From Lysobacter terrestris (GTDB lineage: Bacteria > Pseudomonadota > Gammaproteobacteria > Xanthomonadales > Xanthomonadaceae), in the NCBI RefSeq assembly GCF_014489475.1, contig NZ_CP060820.1, positions 620,001-684,000 of the forward strand: a stretch of 64,000 bases of DNA, read 5' to 3'. Below, one piece after another: positions 53,230 through 61,937 of this stretch (the stretch's first letter is position 1; each line of letters opens with the position of its first letter). The translations under genes were made by a program, and so were the position numbers. A model generated the notes under the pieces. It ran no database searches and was not told the origin of the DNA. It saw only the letters and a list, made by a program, of their open reading frames with translations.

Positions 53230-54131
53230 CACCAGCTGCCTCCTGCGCCGCCACCACCCGTCATGCCGCCACCACCGGACCAGCCGCCCCCACCGCCACC
53301 GAAGCCACCGCCTCCGCCGCCGAAGCCGCCACCGCCCCAACCGCCACCACCACCGCCGAATCCGCCCCAGCCGCCGTGACCGGCATGGCGGCCGCTCGGC
53401 ATGCTGGCGAGCCCCACGAGAAAGCCGATCACGCCACCCAGCCCGCCCACGAGCGCGAGCGACGAAATCAACCAGGCCACGCCGCCGGCCGCCGCGCCAC
53501 CGAGGATGCCGCGCAGGAAGGACGGCACGGGATTGAGGAAGGCGCGTGCCACCTGCGCGACGATGAAGGCCGCGAACAGGGCGAACAGGAAATCGCTGCC
53601 GCGCCCCTCGCGACGTGGGCGTTCCTGCGCCAGCGGCGCGGGCAGTTGTTCGCCGTCGATCAGCTTCACCAGCTGCCCGGTCGCATCGATCACGCCACCG
53701 TTGAAATCGCCCGCGCGGAACCTGGGCAGCAGGTATTCCTGCACGACGCGATACGCGGTCGCGTCGGGAATGGCGCCCTCGAGTCCGTAACCGGTCGCGA
53801 TCCAGGCGCGGCGATCGGTCTTGGCGACCACGAGCAGCACACCGTCGCTGGTGCCTTCGCGCCCCAACTTGTACGTGCCGAAGGCGCGCACCGCGTACTG
53901 CGCGATGTCTTCGGGTTCGGTGCTGGGAACGATCAGCACCTGCAGCTGGCTGCCCTTGCGTTGCTGCAGGGCAAGGGCCTGCGCCTCAAGCTGCTGCTTC
54001 GTCGCCGCATCCAGCGTCATCGTCGTGTCGATGACCGGTCCGGTGAGCGGCGGGATGGCCGCAAGCTGCTGCGCCTGCGCGACGGCGCAGGCGAGCAGCA
54101 GGCAAGCCAGTGCGACCAGGCGTCGCAGCAT
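53229..54131 (-). CDS. TPM-domain (YgcG-like) exported membrane protein
   Basis: 300 residues from the ATG at 54131; a GTG one codon earlier is possible. A signal peptide (residues 1-21) is followed by a TPM domain (ALALQQRKGSQLQVLIVPST, then GVLLVVAKTDRRAWIATGYGLEG). Two hydrophobic segments lie near residues 185-240, and a final ~60-residue tail is almost pure Gly with Trp and Phe. YgcG-like proteins are membrane-anchored with a periplasmic TPM domain. The LemA gene is 19 bases upstream and the short TPM gene overlaps its end. Confidence 0.9.
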   Translation of the reverse strand: MLRRLVALACLLLACAVAQAQQLAAIPPLTGPVIDTTMTLDAATKQQLEAQALALQQRKGSQLQVLIVPSTEPEDIAQYAVRAFGTYKLGREGTSDGVLLVVAKTDRRAWIATGYGLEGAIPDATAYRVVQEYLLPRFRAGDFNGGVIDATGQLVKLIDGEQLPAPLAQERPRREGRGSDFLFALFAAFIVAQVARAFLNPVPSFLRGILGGAAAGGVAWLISSLALVGGLGGVIGFLVGLASMPSGRHAGHGGWGGFGGGGGGWGGGGFGGGGGGFGGGGGGWSGGGGMTGGGGAGGSW

Positions 54132-54150
54132 CACGGGATGCGGCTGGCGA

Positions 54151-54795
54151 TCAGCCGCCCGACGGTGCGGGCGGCGGCGTCGGCGCGGCCGGCGGCTGCG
54201 GGGCCGGCGGCGGCTGGCCGAAATCGACCTTCGGCGCTTCCTGGATCTGCTGTTCGTTCTCGACCGTGAAGTTCGGCTTGGTCTTGTAGCCGAACATCAT
54301 CGCGGTGAGGTTCTGCGGGAACGAACGGATGAAGGTGTTGTAGTCCTGCACCGAGGCGATGTAGCGCTGGCGCTCGACCGCGATGCGGTTCTCGGTACCT
54401 TCCAGCTGCGCCTGCAACTGCAGGAAGTTCTGGTCGGCCTTCAGCTGCGGGTAATTCTCGCTGACCACCAGCAGGCGGCCGATCGCGCTCTGCAGTTCGC
54501 CCTGCGCCTGCTGGAACTGCTGCAGCGAGGCCGGATCGTCGGCGTTGACGTTGATGCTGCCCACCTTCGAGCGCGCTTCGGTCACCTGCGTGAGCACCTG
54601 CTGCTCGTGGGTGGCGTAGCCGCGCACGGTGGCAACCAGGTTCGGCACCAGGTCGGCGCGGCGCTTGTAGACGTTGAGGACCTGCGACCAGGCGGCCTTC
54701 ACCGCCTCGTCCTTCTGCTGGATGGAGTTGTAGCCGCAGCCGCCGAGCATGGCGGTGAGCGAGACCAGGACCAGCATCATGAGGAGCTTGCGCAT
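54151..54795 (-). CDS. LemA-family lipoprotein (second copy)
   Basis: 214 residues. A lipoprotein signal with lipobox MLGGC makes the Cys near residue 20 the anchor. The LemA bundle follows: KAAWSQVLNVYKRRADLVPNLVATVRGYATHEQQ and the later YNTFIRSFPQNLTAMMFGY. A Pro-rich tail of ~25 residues ends the protein. Unlike the LemA at 40923 it is lipid-anchored. It heads LemA-TPM-TPM, a recurrent arrangement, and is probably an envelope stress or scaffold system of unknown action. Confidence 0.92.
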   Translation of the reverse strand: MRKLLMMLVLVSLTAMLGGCGYNSIQQKDEAVKAAWSQVLNVYKRRADLVPNLVATVRGYATHEQQVLTQVTEARSKVGSINVNADDPASLQQFQQAQGELQSAIGRLLVVSENYPQLKADQNFLQLQAQLEGTENRIAVERQRYIASVQDYNTFIRSFPQNLTAMMFGYKTKPNFTVENEQQIQEAPKVDFGQPPPAPQPPAAPTPPPAPSGG

Positions 54796-54944
54796 GGGAG
54801 TCCCCTAGGCGGTGTGGGTGGGCGGTTCGGGCGAGCGTTTAGTCAGGACGGTACGTCGTCGCGCATTGCAGCATCGGCCGGAATTAAGCCGGCGTGATGA
54901 CGATTTGCCCTCCCCCTTCGCATGGCAAAAGGGGAGGAAAGCAC

Positions 54945-55679
<735 letters not shown>

Positions 55680-55764
55680 TTGCAGTTTCTCGGTAGGGCG
55701 GGCCCAGGCCCGCCGTCAGGCTTCAATCGGAAATTCGAGAACAGGAATGGCGGGCCAGGGCCGC

Positions 55765-56145
55765 CTACAGCACGCGCGGCAGCAGGATCGCGCCCCACAC
55801 CAGCAGCACGTTCATCATCACCACGAACACCGCCGCCGAGCCCATGTCCTTGGCACGTCCGGCCAGTTCATGGTGCTCGGGGCCGTAGCGTTCGATCACC
55901 GCTTCGATCGCGGAGTTCAGCAGTTCGACGCTCAGCACCAGCAGCATCGAACCGATCAGCAGGACGCGCTCCACCGGCGTCTGTCCCAGCCACCAGCCGA
56001 GCGGCGCCAGCACGACGAACAGGTAGACCTCGAGCCGGAACGAGGACTCGTGGGTCCACGCGGCGTGCAGGCCCTGCATGGACCACTTCGCGGCTTTGAG
56101 GATGCGCGACGGATGGCGCGGAAGATGACCGGTGGCGTCAGCCAT
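55765..56145 (-). CDS. dgkA: Diacylglycerol kinase
   Basis: 126 residues from the ATG at 56145, the length of the small trimeric DgkA. Key residues are Glu34 in AAWTHESSFRLEVY and Glu74 in SVELLNSAIEAVIERY, with the conserved AGRAKDMGSAAV. Three membrane helices are present. It phosphorylates diacylglycerol from membrane-derived glycan turnover back to phosphatidic acid. An upstream in-frame ATG at 56322 would add unlikely Pro/Arg sequence. Confidence 0.94.
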   Translation of the reverse strand: MADATGHLPRHPSRILKAAKWSMQGLHAAWTHESSFRLEVYLFVVLAPLGWWLGQTPVERVLLIGSMLLVLSVELLNSAIEAVIERYGPEHHELAGRAKDMGSAAVFVVMMNVLLVWGAILLPRVL

Positions 56146-56378
56146 GGCGGCGCTCCGGGGACGTGGCGGTCGGTTGGACGGGCATGGGGCTTGGCGGTCT
56201 GGACGGCCGCGAACGGGGCCGGGCGATGCGGCCGGGAGGCCGCAATCAACCCGGGATTCTGCCACAAGCCCCCTGCCCCCGCCCCTGCCGGGCCCGCGCC
56301 TGCACGCGGCAAGAACGATCATTGCCGCCTAACGGCCACGGGCGCAGCCTGCGCCTTCTTCCCCCAAGGAGCAGCGCG

Positions 56379-56852
56379 ATGTCCGTCAATCCGATTCCCG
56401 AGGGCTACCGTTCGGTCAACGCCTACCTGATCGTCGACGACGCCGCCAAGGCGATCGATTTCTACGAGCGCGCCTTCGGCGCCGAAGAGCTGTACCGCCT
56501 GCCGATGGGCGACAAGATCGGCCACGCCGAAATCCGCATCGGCGACACCCAACTGATGCTGTCCGACGAATGGCCCGACATGCAGGCGCTCGGCCCGAAC
56601 AAGCGCGGCGGCGCCACCGCCAGCTTCGTCATCTACGGCCCCGACGCCGACGCGGCCTGGGACCGCGCGATCAAGGCGGGCGCGAAAGCGGACCGCCCGG
56701 TGAAGGAAGAATTCTGGGGCGACCGCATGGGCACGGTGATCGACCCGTTCGGCCACAAGTGGTCGCTGGGCACGCACGTGCGCGACGTGGGGCCGGAAGA
56801 GATGAAGAAGGCGATGCAGGAATGGTCGAAGCAGCAGACCGCGAATGCTTGA
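56379..56852 (+). CDS. VOC-superfamily (glyoxalase/PhnB-like) protein
   Basis: 157 residues from the ATG at 56379, with AAGGAG upstream. Two beta-alpha-beta-beta-beta modules are seen. VDDAAKAIDFYERAFGAEELYRL is the PhnB-type opening, with GHAEIRIGDTQLMLSDE and DPFGHKWSLGTHV at the metal positions. Such proteins bind a metal and small ligands; enzymatic roles vary widely. It converges, across a composite repeat, on the isoaspartyl peptidase gene. Confidence 0.88.
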   Translation: MSVNPIPEGYRSVNAYLIVDDAAKAIDFYERAFGAEELYRLPMGDKIGHAEIRIGDTQLMLSDEWPDMQALGPNKRGGATASFVIYGPDADAAWDRAIKAGAKADRPVKEEFWGDRMGTVIDPFGHKWSLGTHVRDVGPEEMKKAMQEWSKQQTANA

Positions 56853-56868
56853 GCTATCCCCCTCTCCC

Positions 56869-57032
56869 CGCTTGCGGGGAGAGGGGGCCCGAAGGGCGGG
56901 TGAGGGGAGCGAGCGCAGCGAGCTGCTTTTGCCGTTGCTGTCGCCTATTGAAAAGATCAAGAGCAACTCGCTGCGCTCGCTGCCCCTCATCTGCCCTCCG
57001 GGCATCTTCTCCCCGCATGCGGGGAGGAGAAG
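56869..57032. repeat. Composite nested inverted-repeat element between convergent genes
   Basis: A first hairpin (CCCCTCTCCCCGC with its complement) is followed by GCCCGAAGGGC and GTGAGGGGAGCGAGCGCAGC. The right half carries CTCGCTGCGCTCGCTG, CCCTCATCTGCCCTCC and CTTCTCCCCGCATGC, the inverted copy of the left half. The arms are about 55-65 bases, each made of smaller hairpins. It fills nearly the whole gap between the VOC and peptidase genes. Confidence 0.85.
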
Positions 57033-57045
57033 AGCGCGCATCGAT

Positions 57046-58041
57046 TCAACGTTCGTCGCGGAAGATCGCCGTGCCGCGCGAACCGTCCGGCTTGATCCAC
57101 GCGCGGTACATGCCGCTGGTGTTGAACGGCAGCGCGATGTTGCCGTCGCGATCCAATGCGATGGCGCCGCCGTCGCCGCCGCTGGCCGGGACGACCTTGT
57201 TGATCACCTCGTCGGCCGCCACGGCAAGCGCATCGCCGCGATAGGCCACTCGCGCGCAGATGTCGTGCGCGACCGCGTTGCGGATGAAGAACTCGCCCCA
57301 GCCGGTGCCCGACACGCCGCAGCGGTCGTCGGCCCAGGTGCCCGCACCGATGATCGGCGAATCGCCGACGCGGCCCCAGCGCTTGTTGGTCATGCCGCCG
57401 GTGCTGGTCGCCGCGGCGATGTGTCCCTGCGCGTCGAGCGCGACCGCACCGACCGTGCCGAAATACTTGCCCTTCTCCACGATCGCCGCGCCGGCCTTTT
57501 CCTTCGCCTGCGCCTCTTCCAGCTGGCGACGGCGGCGCTCGGTATCGAACCAGTGGTTGGGCACGCGTTCAAGCTCGGGGCGGCTGTCGGCGAACTTCTC
57601 CGCGCCCATCCCCGCGAGCATCACGTGCGGGCTGTGTTCCATGACCGCGCGCGCGAGACGGATCGGATTGCGCACGGTGCTCACTCCGGCCACCGCGCCG
57701 GCCTTGCGCGTGTGGCCGTCCATGATCGAGGCATCGAGCTCGTGCTTGCCTTCGGCATTGAACACCGCGCCCTTGCCGGCGTTGAACTGCGGCGACTCCT
57801 CCATCACCACGATGGCGGCCTCGACCGCATCGAGCGCACTGCCGCCCTTGGCGAGCACGGCGTTGCCGGCGTCCAGCGCGCGGTCGAGCGCCGCGCGGAT
57901 CTCGCGTTCGTCCTGCGCGCTGAGCGCACTGCGTTCGATCACGCCCGCGCCACCGTGGATCACCAGCGCGGTCCGGGGCTTGTCGGCGGCGTGCGCGGTC
58001 ATGGCGGCGAAAGCAAGCAGCAGGGCGGAAAGCTGGCGCAT
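57046..58041 (-). CDS. Exported isoaspartyl peptidase / L-asparaginase (Ntn-hydrolase)
   Basis: 331 residues from the ATG at 58041, with AGGAAA upstream. A signal peptide (residues 1-19) points to the periplasm. The alpha/beta precursor self-cleaves before Thr196 (EKGKYFGTVGAVALD), which becomes the nucleophile. The conserved IHGGAG near residue 28 and the segment TNKRWGRVGDSPIIGAGTWAD fit plant-type asparaginases. It removes isoaspartyl residues from peptides or hydrolyses asparagine. Confidence 0.93.
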   Translation of the reverse strand: MRQLSALLLAFAAMTAHAADKPRTALVIHGGAGVIERSALSAQDEREIRAALDRALDAGNAVLAKGGSALDAVEAAIVVMEESPQFNAGKGAVFNAEGKHELDASIMDGHTRKAGAVAGVSTVRNPIRLARAVMEHSPHVMLAGMGAEKFADSRPELERVPNHWFDTERRRRQLEEAQAKEKAGAAIVEKGKYFGTVGAVALDAQGHIAAATSTGGMTNKRWGRVGDSPIIGAGTWADDRCGVSGTGWGEFFIRNAVAHDICARVAYRGDALAVAADEVINKVVPASGGDGGAIALDRDGNIALPFNTSGMYRAWIKPDGSRGTAIFRDER

Positions 58042-58092
58042 GGCGGTTTCCTGGGAGTCGGCATGCTTCAAGCATAAACCGCTGCCCGCGCT

Positions 58093-58238
58093 GTCATCCC
58101 GGGCGCAGCGGGGGACCGGCCCGCGATGACGCATGGGTGTCGGAGTGTTGGGGCCGCGCCTGCGGCCGACATGGGTAGGCGACCGGGCTCTTGCCCTCCT
58201 GCACGCCAACAGCAGATCCCTCACTTCGCTCGGAAAGA
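58093..58238. repeat. Degenerate GTCATCCCGG-type inverted-repeat element
   Basis: The left part (GTCATCCCGGGCGCAGCGGG) matches the start of the element at 52656. A worn right arm (CAGATCCCTCACTTCGCTCGG) ends near 58238. About 90 bases, including a GCCGCGCCTGCGGCC hairpin-like stretch, lie between them. It occupies the gap between the peptidase gene and the MacB-like permease gene. Confidence 0.65.
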
Positions 58239-58260
58239 CACGACAACTGCCACGCGTCCC

Positions 58261-59493
58261 CTACTGCTGCCGCAGCGCCTCGATCGGATCCAGCTGCGAG
58301 GCCTTGCGCGCCGGGTAGTAACCGAAGAACAGGCCGGTGGCGATCGAGAAGCCCGCGGCCAGCGCGATCACCTGCCCGTTCAGCGCGACCGGCAACGAGC
58401 CCAGCCGCCCGACCAGCAACGCCCCGACCACGCCCAACGCAATGCCGATGACACCGCCGATCAGCGAGATCAGCATCGCCTCGGCGAGGAACTGCCGACG
58501 GATGTCCGACGGCCCCGCACCCACGGCCATGCGCAGGCCGATCTCGCGGATCCGTTCGGTCACCGAGACCAGCATGATGTTCATGATGCCGATGCCGCCG
58601 ACGATTAGCGAAATGGTGGCGACCGCGCCCAGCAGCAGCGACATCAGCCGCGTGGTCTGCGTGCGCGTGGCGACGACTTCGGCGATGTTGCGCACGCTGA
58701 AGTCATCCTCGTCGCCGGGCTGGATCCTGTGGCGCTGGCGCAGCAGCGCTTCCACCTCGCCCTGCACGTAGTCGACGTCCTCCGCACGGGTCACGCCCAG
58801 TGCGATCTGCTGCACCGCGCCCGGCGGCACGTTGGCCGCGCCCATCAGGCGTCGGCGCGCGGTTTCCAGCGGCACCAGCACGATATCGTCCTGGTCCTGG
58901 CCGAAGCCGCCCTGCCCCTTCGACTTGAGCACGCCGACCACGGTGAACGGCACGCGACCGATACGCACGGTCTGCCCGACCGCATCCTCGTCGGCGAACA
59001 GCTCGCGCCGCACGCTCTCGCCCAGGATCACCGACTTGCCACCGTTGTAGTCGCGCGTGTCGAAGCCGTTGCCGTCCTTGATCTCCCAACCGTTGATGGC
59101 GAAGAAGTCCGGTTGCACGCCCTGCCATTGCGTGGACCAGTTGCTCTCCGCGTACACGACCTGGGTGCCGCCGCGCAGCATCGCCGCGACGTACTGCACT
59201 TCCGGGATCTCCTCGCGGATCGCGCCGGCATCGGCCTCGTCCAGCGTGTAGCGGCTGCCCGCGGCGACGCGCGCCCCGCCGCCGCCGAAACCGCCGGCAC
59301 CGCCGATGTCGAGTCGGTTCGAACCCAGGCCCGATACCAGCTTGTCGATTTCCTGCTGCGTGCCCTGGCCCACCGACACCATCACGATCACGGCGGCGAT
59401 GCCGATGATCACGCCCAACGAGGTCAACGCGCTGCGCAGCCAGTTGCCACGCAGGGCGAAGACCGCGGTGTGCAGCACTTCGAGAAAATTCAT
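58261..59493 (-). CDS. MacB-type ABC transporter permease
   Basis: 410 residues from the ATG at 59493, with GGAGAT upstream. One N-terminal helix (residues ~20-42) is followed by a large periplasmic domain (~45-285) and three C-terminal helices, the FtsX/MacB membrane layout. The GIMNIMLVSVTERIREIGLRMAVGA segment is the coupling loop. It lacks the fused ATPase of E. coli MacB; the ATPase is a separate gene upstream. With the adaptor and a TolC-like channel elsewhere, it would move substrates out through mechanotransmission. Confidence 0.92.
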   Translation of the reverse strand: MNFLEVLHTAVFALRGNWLRSALTSLGVIIGIAAVIVMVSVGQGTQQEIDKLVSGLGSNRLDIGGAGGFGGGGARVAAGSRYTLDEADAGAIREEIPEVQYVAAMLRGGTQVVYAESNWSTQWQGVQPDFFAINGWEIKDGNGFDTRDYNGGKSVILGESVRRELFADEDAVGQTVRIGRVPFTVVGVLKSKGQGGFGQDQDDIVLVPLETARRRLMGAANVPPGAVQQIALGVTRAEDVDYVQGEVEALLRQRHRIQPGDEDDFSVRNIAEVVATRTQTTRLMSLLLGAVATISLIVGGIGIMNIMLVSVTERIREIGLRMAVGAGPSDIRRQFLAEAMLISLIGGVIGIALGVVGALLVGRLGSLPVALNGQVIALAAGFSIATGLFFGYYPARKASQLDPIEALRQQ

Positions 59494-59555
59494 CTGTATC
59501 TCCAAAGCTTCTTGTTGCCATCCATGGCGCGGCCATGTGGTTCTCCCACCACCGG

Positions 59556-59624
59556 CCCGGCCATCCATGGCCGGGCGCTCATCACCGCAGCCGATGCCGA
59601 TAGGGCATCGGCTCTACGCGGTGA
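59556..59624. repeat. Two palindromes between the ABC ATPase and permease genes
   Basis: A perfect nine-pair hairpin (CCCGGCCAT ... ATGGCCGGG, 59556-59575) is followed by a second, extended one. The second is ATCACCGC with GCGGTGAT outside and GCCGATGCC with GGCATCGGC inside (59581-59624). The second hairpin overlaps the last codons of the ATPase gene. They interrupt an otherwise tight operon and may be REP-like or affect relative expression. Confidence 0.8.
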
Positions 59625-60324
59625 TTCGCCCATCGCGCATCACGAAGATCCGATCGCAATGCCGGGCCACGTCCGGGTCGTGGGTGATCAGCACGACGGT
59701 GTGGTTCTCCTGCTGCAGGCGCTTGAACAGGGCCAGGATCTCCTCGCCGGTGCGGCTGTCGAGCGCGCCGGTAGGCTCGTCGGCGAGCAGGATCGGCGGG
59801 CGGTTGATCAGCGCGCGTGCGATCGCGACGCGCTGCTGCTGGCCGCCGGACAATTCGCTCGGGCGATGGCTGGCGCGTTCGCCCAGGCCCACCGCCGCCA
59901 AGGCCTCGCGCGCGCGGCTCAGCCGCTCCTCACGGTGCACATTGGCGTAGCCCATCGGCATCGCCACGTTCTCCAGCGCGTTCATGCGCGGCAGCAGGTT
60001 GAAGCCCTGGAACACGAAGCCGATCTTCTCCAACCGCAGTGCCGCGCGTTCTTCAGCATCGAGCGTGGCAACGTCGATGCCGTCGCAGTGGTAGGTGCCG
60101 CTCGACGGCGTATCCAGGCAGCCCAGCAGGTTCATCAGCGTCGACTTTCCCGAGCCCGACGGCCCCATGATGGCGACGAATTCGCCGCTGCCGATGCGCA
60201 GGTCGACGTCGCGCAGCGCCACGACTTCCGCCTCGCTGCCGGGCGAATACACCTTGCCGAGCGCCCGGGTTTCGATCACCGCACCGGCGCGCGCGTGCGC
60301 ACGATCTTCGGCGGACGCACTCAT
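59614..60324 (-). CDS. ABC transporter ATP-binding protein (MacB/LolD type)
   Basis: 236 residues. Walker A GPSGSGKST (54-62), signature LSGGQQQRVAIARAL and Walker B ILLADEPTGALD are intact, with the H-loop in VVLITHDPDVA. The sequence belongs to the small LolD/MacB-type ATPases. Its start overlaps the adaptor stop (ATGA), so translation is coupled. A permease gene follows after a 120-base palindrome-rich gap. Confidence 0.94.
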   Translation of the reverse strand: MSASAEDRAHARAGAVIETRALGKVYSPGSEAEVVALRDVDLRIGSGEFVAIMGPSGSGKSTLMNLLGCLDTPSSGTYHCDGIDVATLDAEERAALRLEKIGFVFQGFNLLPRMNALENVAMPMGYANVHREERLSRAREALAAVGLGERASHRPSELSGGQQQRVAIARALINRPPILLADEPTGALDSRTGEEILALFKRLQQENHTVVLITHDPDVARHCDRIFVMRDGRITA

Positions 60325-61856
60325 TTCGCGGCGCGCCCGCTACCGACGATCACTTCCTCGCCTTCGCGGATGTCGCCGGACACTTCGGTATTGCTGCCAT
60401 CGGAAGCGCCCACGCGCACCGTCACCGCCTGCGGCTTGCCGTCGACCAGCTTGTACAGCGGCGCGCGACGCGAACCCAGCAATGCGGCGAGTTCCTTGTC
60501 CCACTGCGCCCGCTGATCTTCGGCCAGCGTCGCCTTGAACGCGGCGAACTGCTGGTTGAAGCGCTCTGCCATGCGTTGCCGCATCGCGCCGGCATTGCCG
60601 CCACCGGCGCCGCTGCGGTTGCCACCACCGCCCGGCCCGCCGGGGCCGCGTCCGAACAGGCTGGCGCCGGACTGCTGCGCCGGCGCGGCCTGGCGCGCCG
60701 CGGCGCGCTGGCGGATCGCCGCGAGCGCTTCGTCGAACGCCGCCTGCTGGCGCGCATCGAGCTTGAGCGTAGTGGCGATGCGCGCGAAATCCTCGGCGAA
60801 GTTGCCGCGCCCGTTGCCACCCGCCTGCTCGCCGGCACCGGTGCCGGCGGTTTCCTGGTCGGGCTTGTAGCGCAACGCCGCGTTGCTGACGCGCAGCACG
60901 TCCTCGCGGTGGCTGACTTCGATCTCGGCGTTGGCGGTCATGCCCGGCAGCAGCGCCTGGTCGGCGTTGTCGAGCGAGACCACGACCGGATAGGTGATGA
61001 CGTTGCTGGTGTTGGTGGCGGCCAGCCGGACCTGCTTCACCTTGCCGCGGAAGCGTCGCTCGGGATACGCGTCGACGGTGAAGTCGACGTCGAGCCCGGG
61101 CTTGACCTGGCCGATGTCGGCTTCGTCGACCGCGAGCAGGATCTCCATCTGCGACAGGTCCTCGGCGATCTGGAACAGCACCGGCGCCTGCAGGCTCGCC
61201 GCCACGGTCTGGCCGGGCTCGATCGAACGCGACAGCACCACGCCGTCGACCGGCGAGCGGATCACGGTGCGCTGCAGGTTCAGGCGTGTGGTCTGCGTCG
61301 ATGCGGTCTGCTGGCGGATCTGCGCCTGCGCCGAGGCGACCTGCGCGCGCGCCTGGTCGCGCGCGGCGCGGGCGAGGTCGAGGTCGCCGCGCGCGATCAG
61401 CTGCTGCGTGGCCAGTTCGGCCTTGCGGTTGTAGTCGGCCTCGGCGTTGCGCAGCGTCGCCTCGGCAGTGGCCAAGCCGGCGCGCGCACTGTTGATCTGC
61501 GCGTTGCCTTGGGCGATCTGCGCCTCGTAGGTGCTCGGATCGATGCGCGCGATGACCTGGCCCTTGCTGACGCGGTCGTTGTAGTCGACCAGCACGTCGG
61601 TCACCTGGCCGGAAATCTGGCTGCCGACGTCGACCTGCGAGGTCGCGTTGAGCGCGCCGGTGGCGGAGATGGTGACGCGGATGTCGCCGCGCTCGACCTT
61701 CGCGGTGCGGAAGGCGGAAGCGGCTTCGTCATTGCTACGATGGCGCCAGAGGTAGACACCGCCGATGACGACGGCGAGCGCGACCGCTGCGACCGCGACG
61801 CGGCGGAGCGAGGAAGACGATTTGCGGACGGGGGACGGCTTGCGGGCTGCGCTCAT
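60321..61856 (-). CDS. MacA/HlyD-type periplasmic adaptor with large C-terminal-side insert
   Basis: 511 residues from the ATG at 61856; typical MacA is ~370. A membrane anchor (~20-37) precedes the lipoyl domain (GQVTDVLVDYNDRVSKGQVIARID), a coiled-coil hairpin (~115-185), the second lipoyl half (VIRSPVDGVVLSRSIEPGQTV) and a beta-barrel. Then residues ~332-464 form an insert: helical, Gly/Gln-rich in part, with ARQQAAFDEALAAIRQR and TLAEDQRAQWDKEL resembling LTxxQ segments of Spy-type chaperones. The membrane-proximal part resumes at LYKLVDGKPQAVTVRVG. It links the ABC permease to the outer-membrane channel. Confidence 0.9.
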   Translation of the reverse strand: MSAARKPSPVRKSSSSLRRVAVAAVALAVVIGGVYLWRHRSNDEAASAFRTAKVERGDIRVTISATGALNATSQVDVGSQISGQVTDVLVDYNDRVSKGQVIARIDPSTYEAQIAQGNAQINSARAGLATAEATLRNAEADYNRKAELATQQLIARGDLDLARAARDQARAQVASAQAQIRQQTASTQTTRLNLQRTVIRSPVDGVVLSRSIEPGQTVAASLQAPVLFQIAEDLSQMEILLAVDEADIGQVKPGLDVDFTVDAYPERRFRGKVKQVRLAATNTSNVITYPVVVSLDNADQALLPGMTANAEIEVSHREDVLRVSNAALRYKPDQETAGTGAGEQAGGNGRGNFAEDFARIATTLKLDARQQAAFDEALAAIRQRAAARQAAPAQQSGASLFGRGPGGPGGGGNRSGAGGGNAGAMRQRMAERFNQQFAAFKATLAEDQRAQWDKELAALLGSRRAPLYKLVDGKPQAVTVRVGASDGSNTEVSGDIREGEEVIVGSGRAAK

Positions 61857-61937
61857 GGAACCTGGCAATGGGAAGGCACGGGATATAACGCTTGAACGGG
61901 GCCGTGGTTGACAAGCCCCTGCGTGCGTTCGCCCGGC

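Noticed and set aside
53280-53400. Gly/Trp repeat DNA as a possible RiPP precursor or sequencing artefact
   Set aside because: It is in frame at the C-terminus of a TPM protein; Gly-rich tails are usual for YgcG-like proteins.
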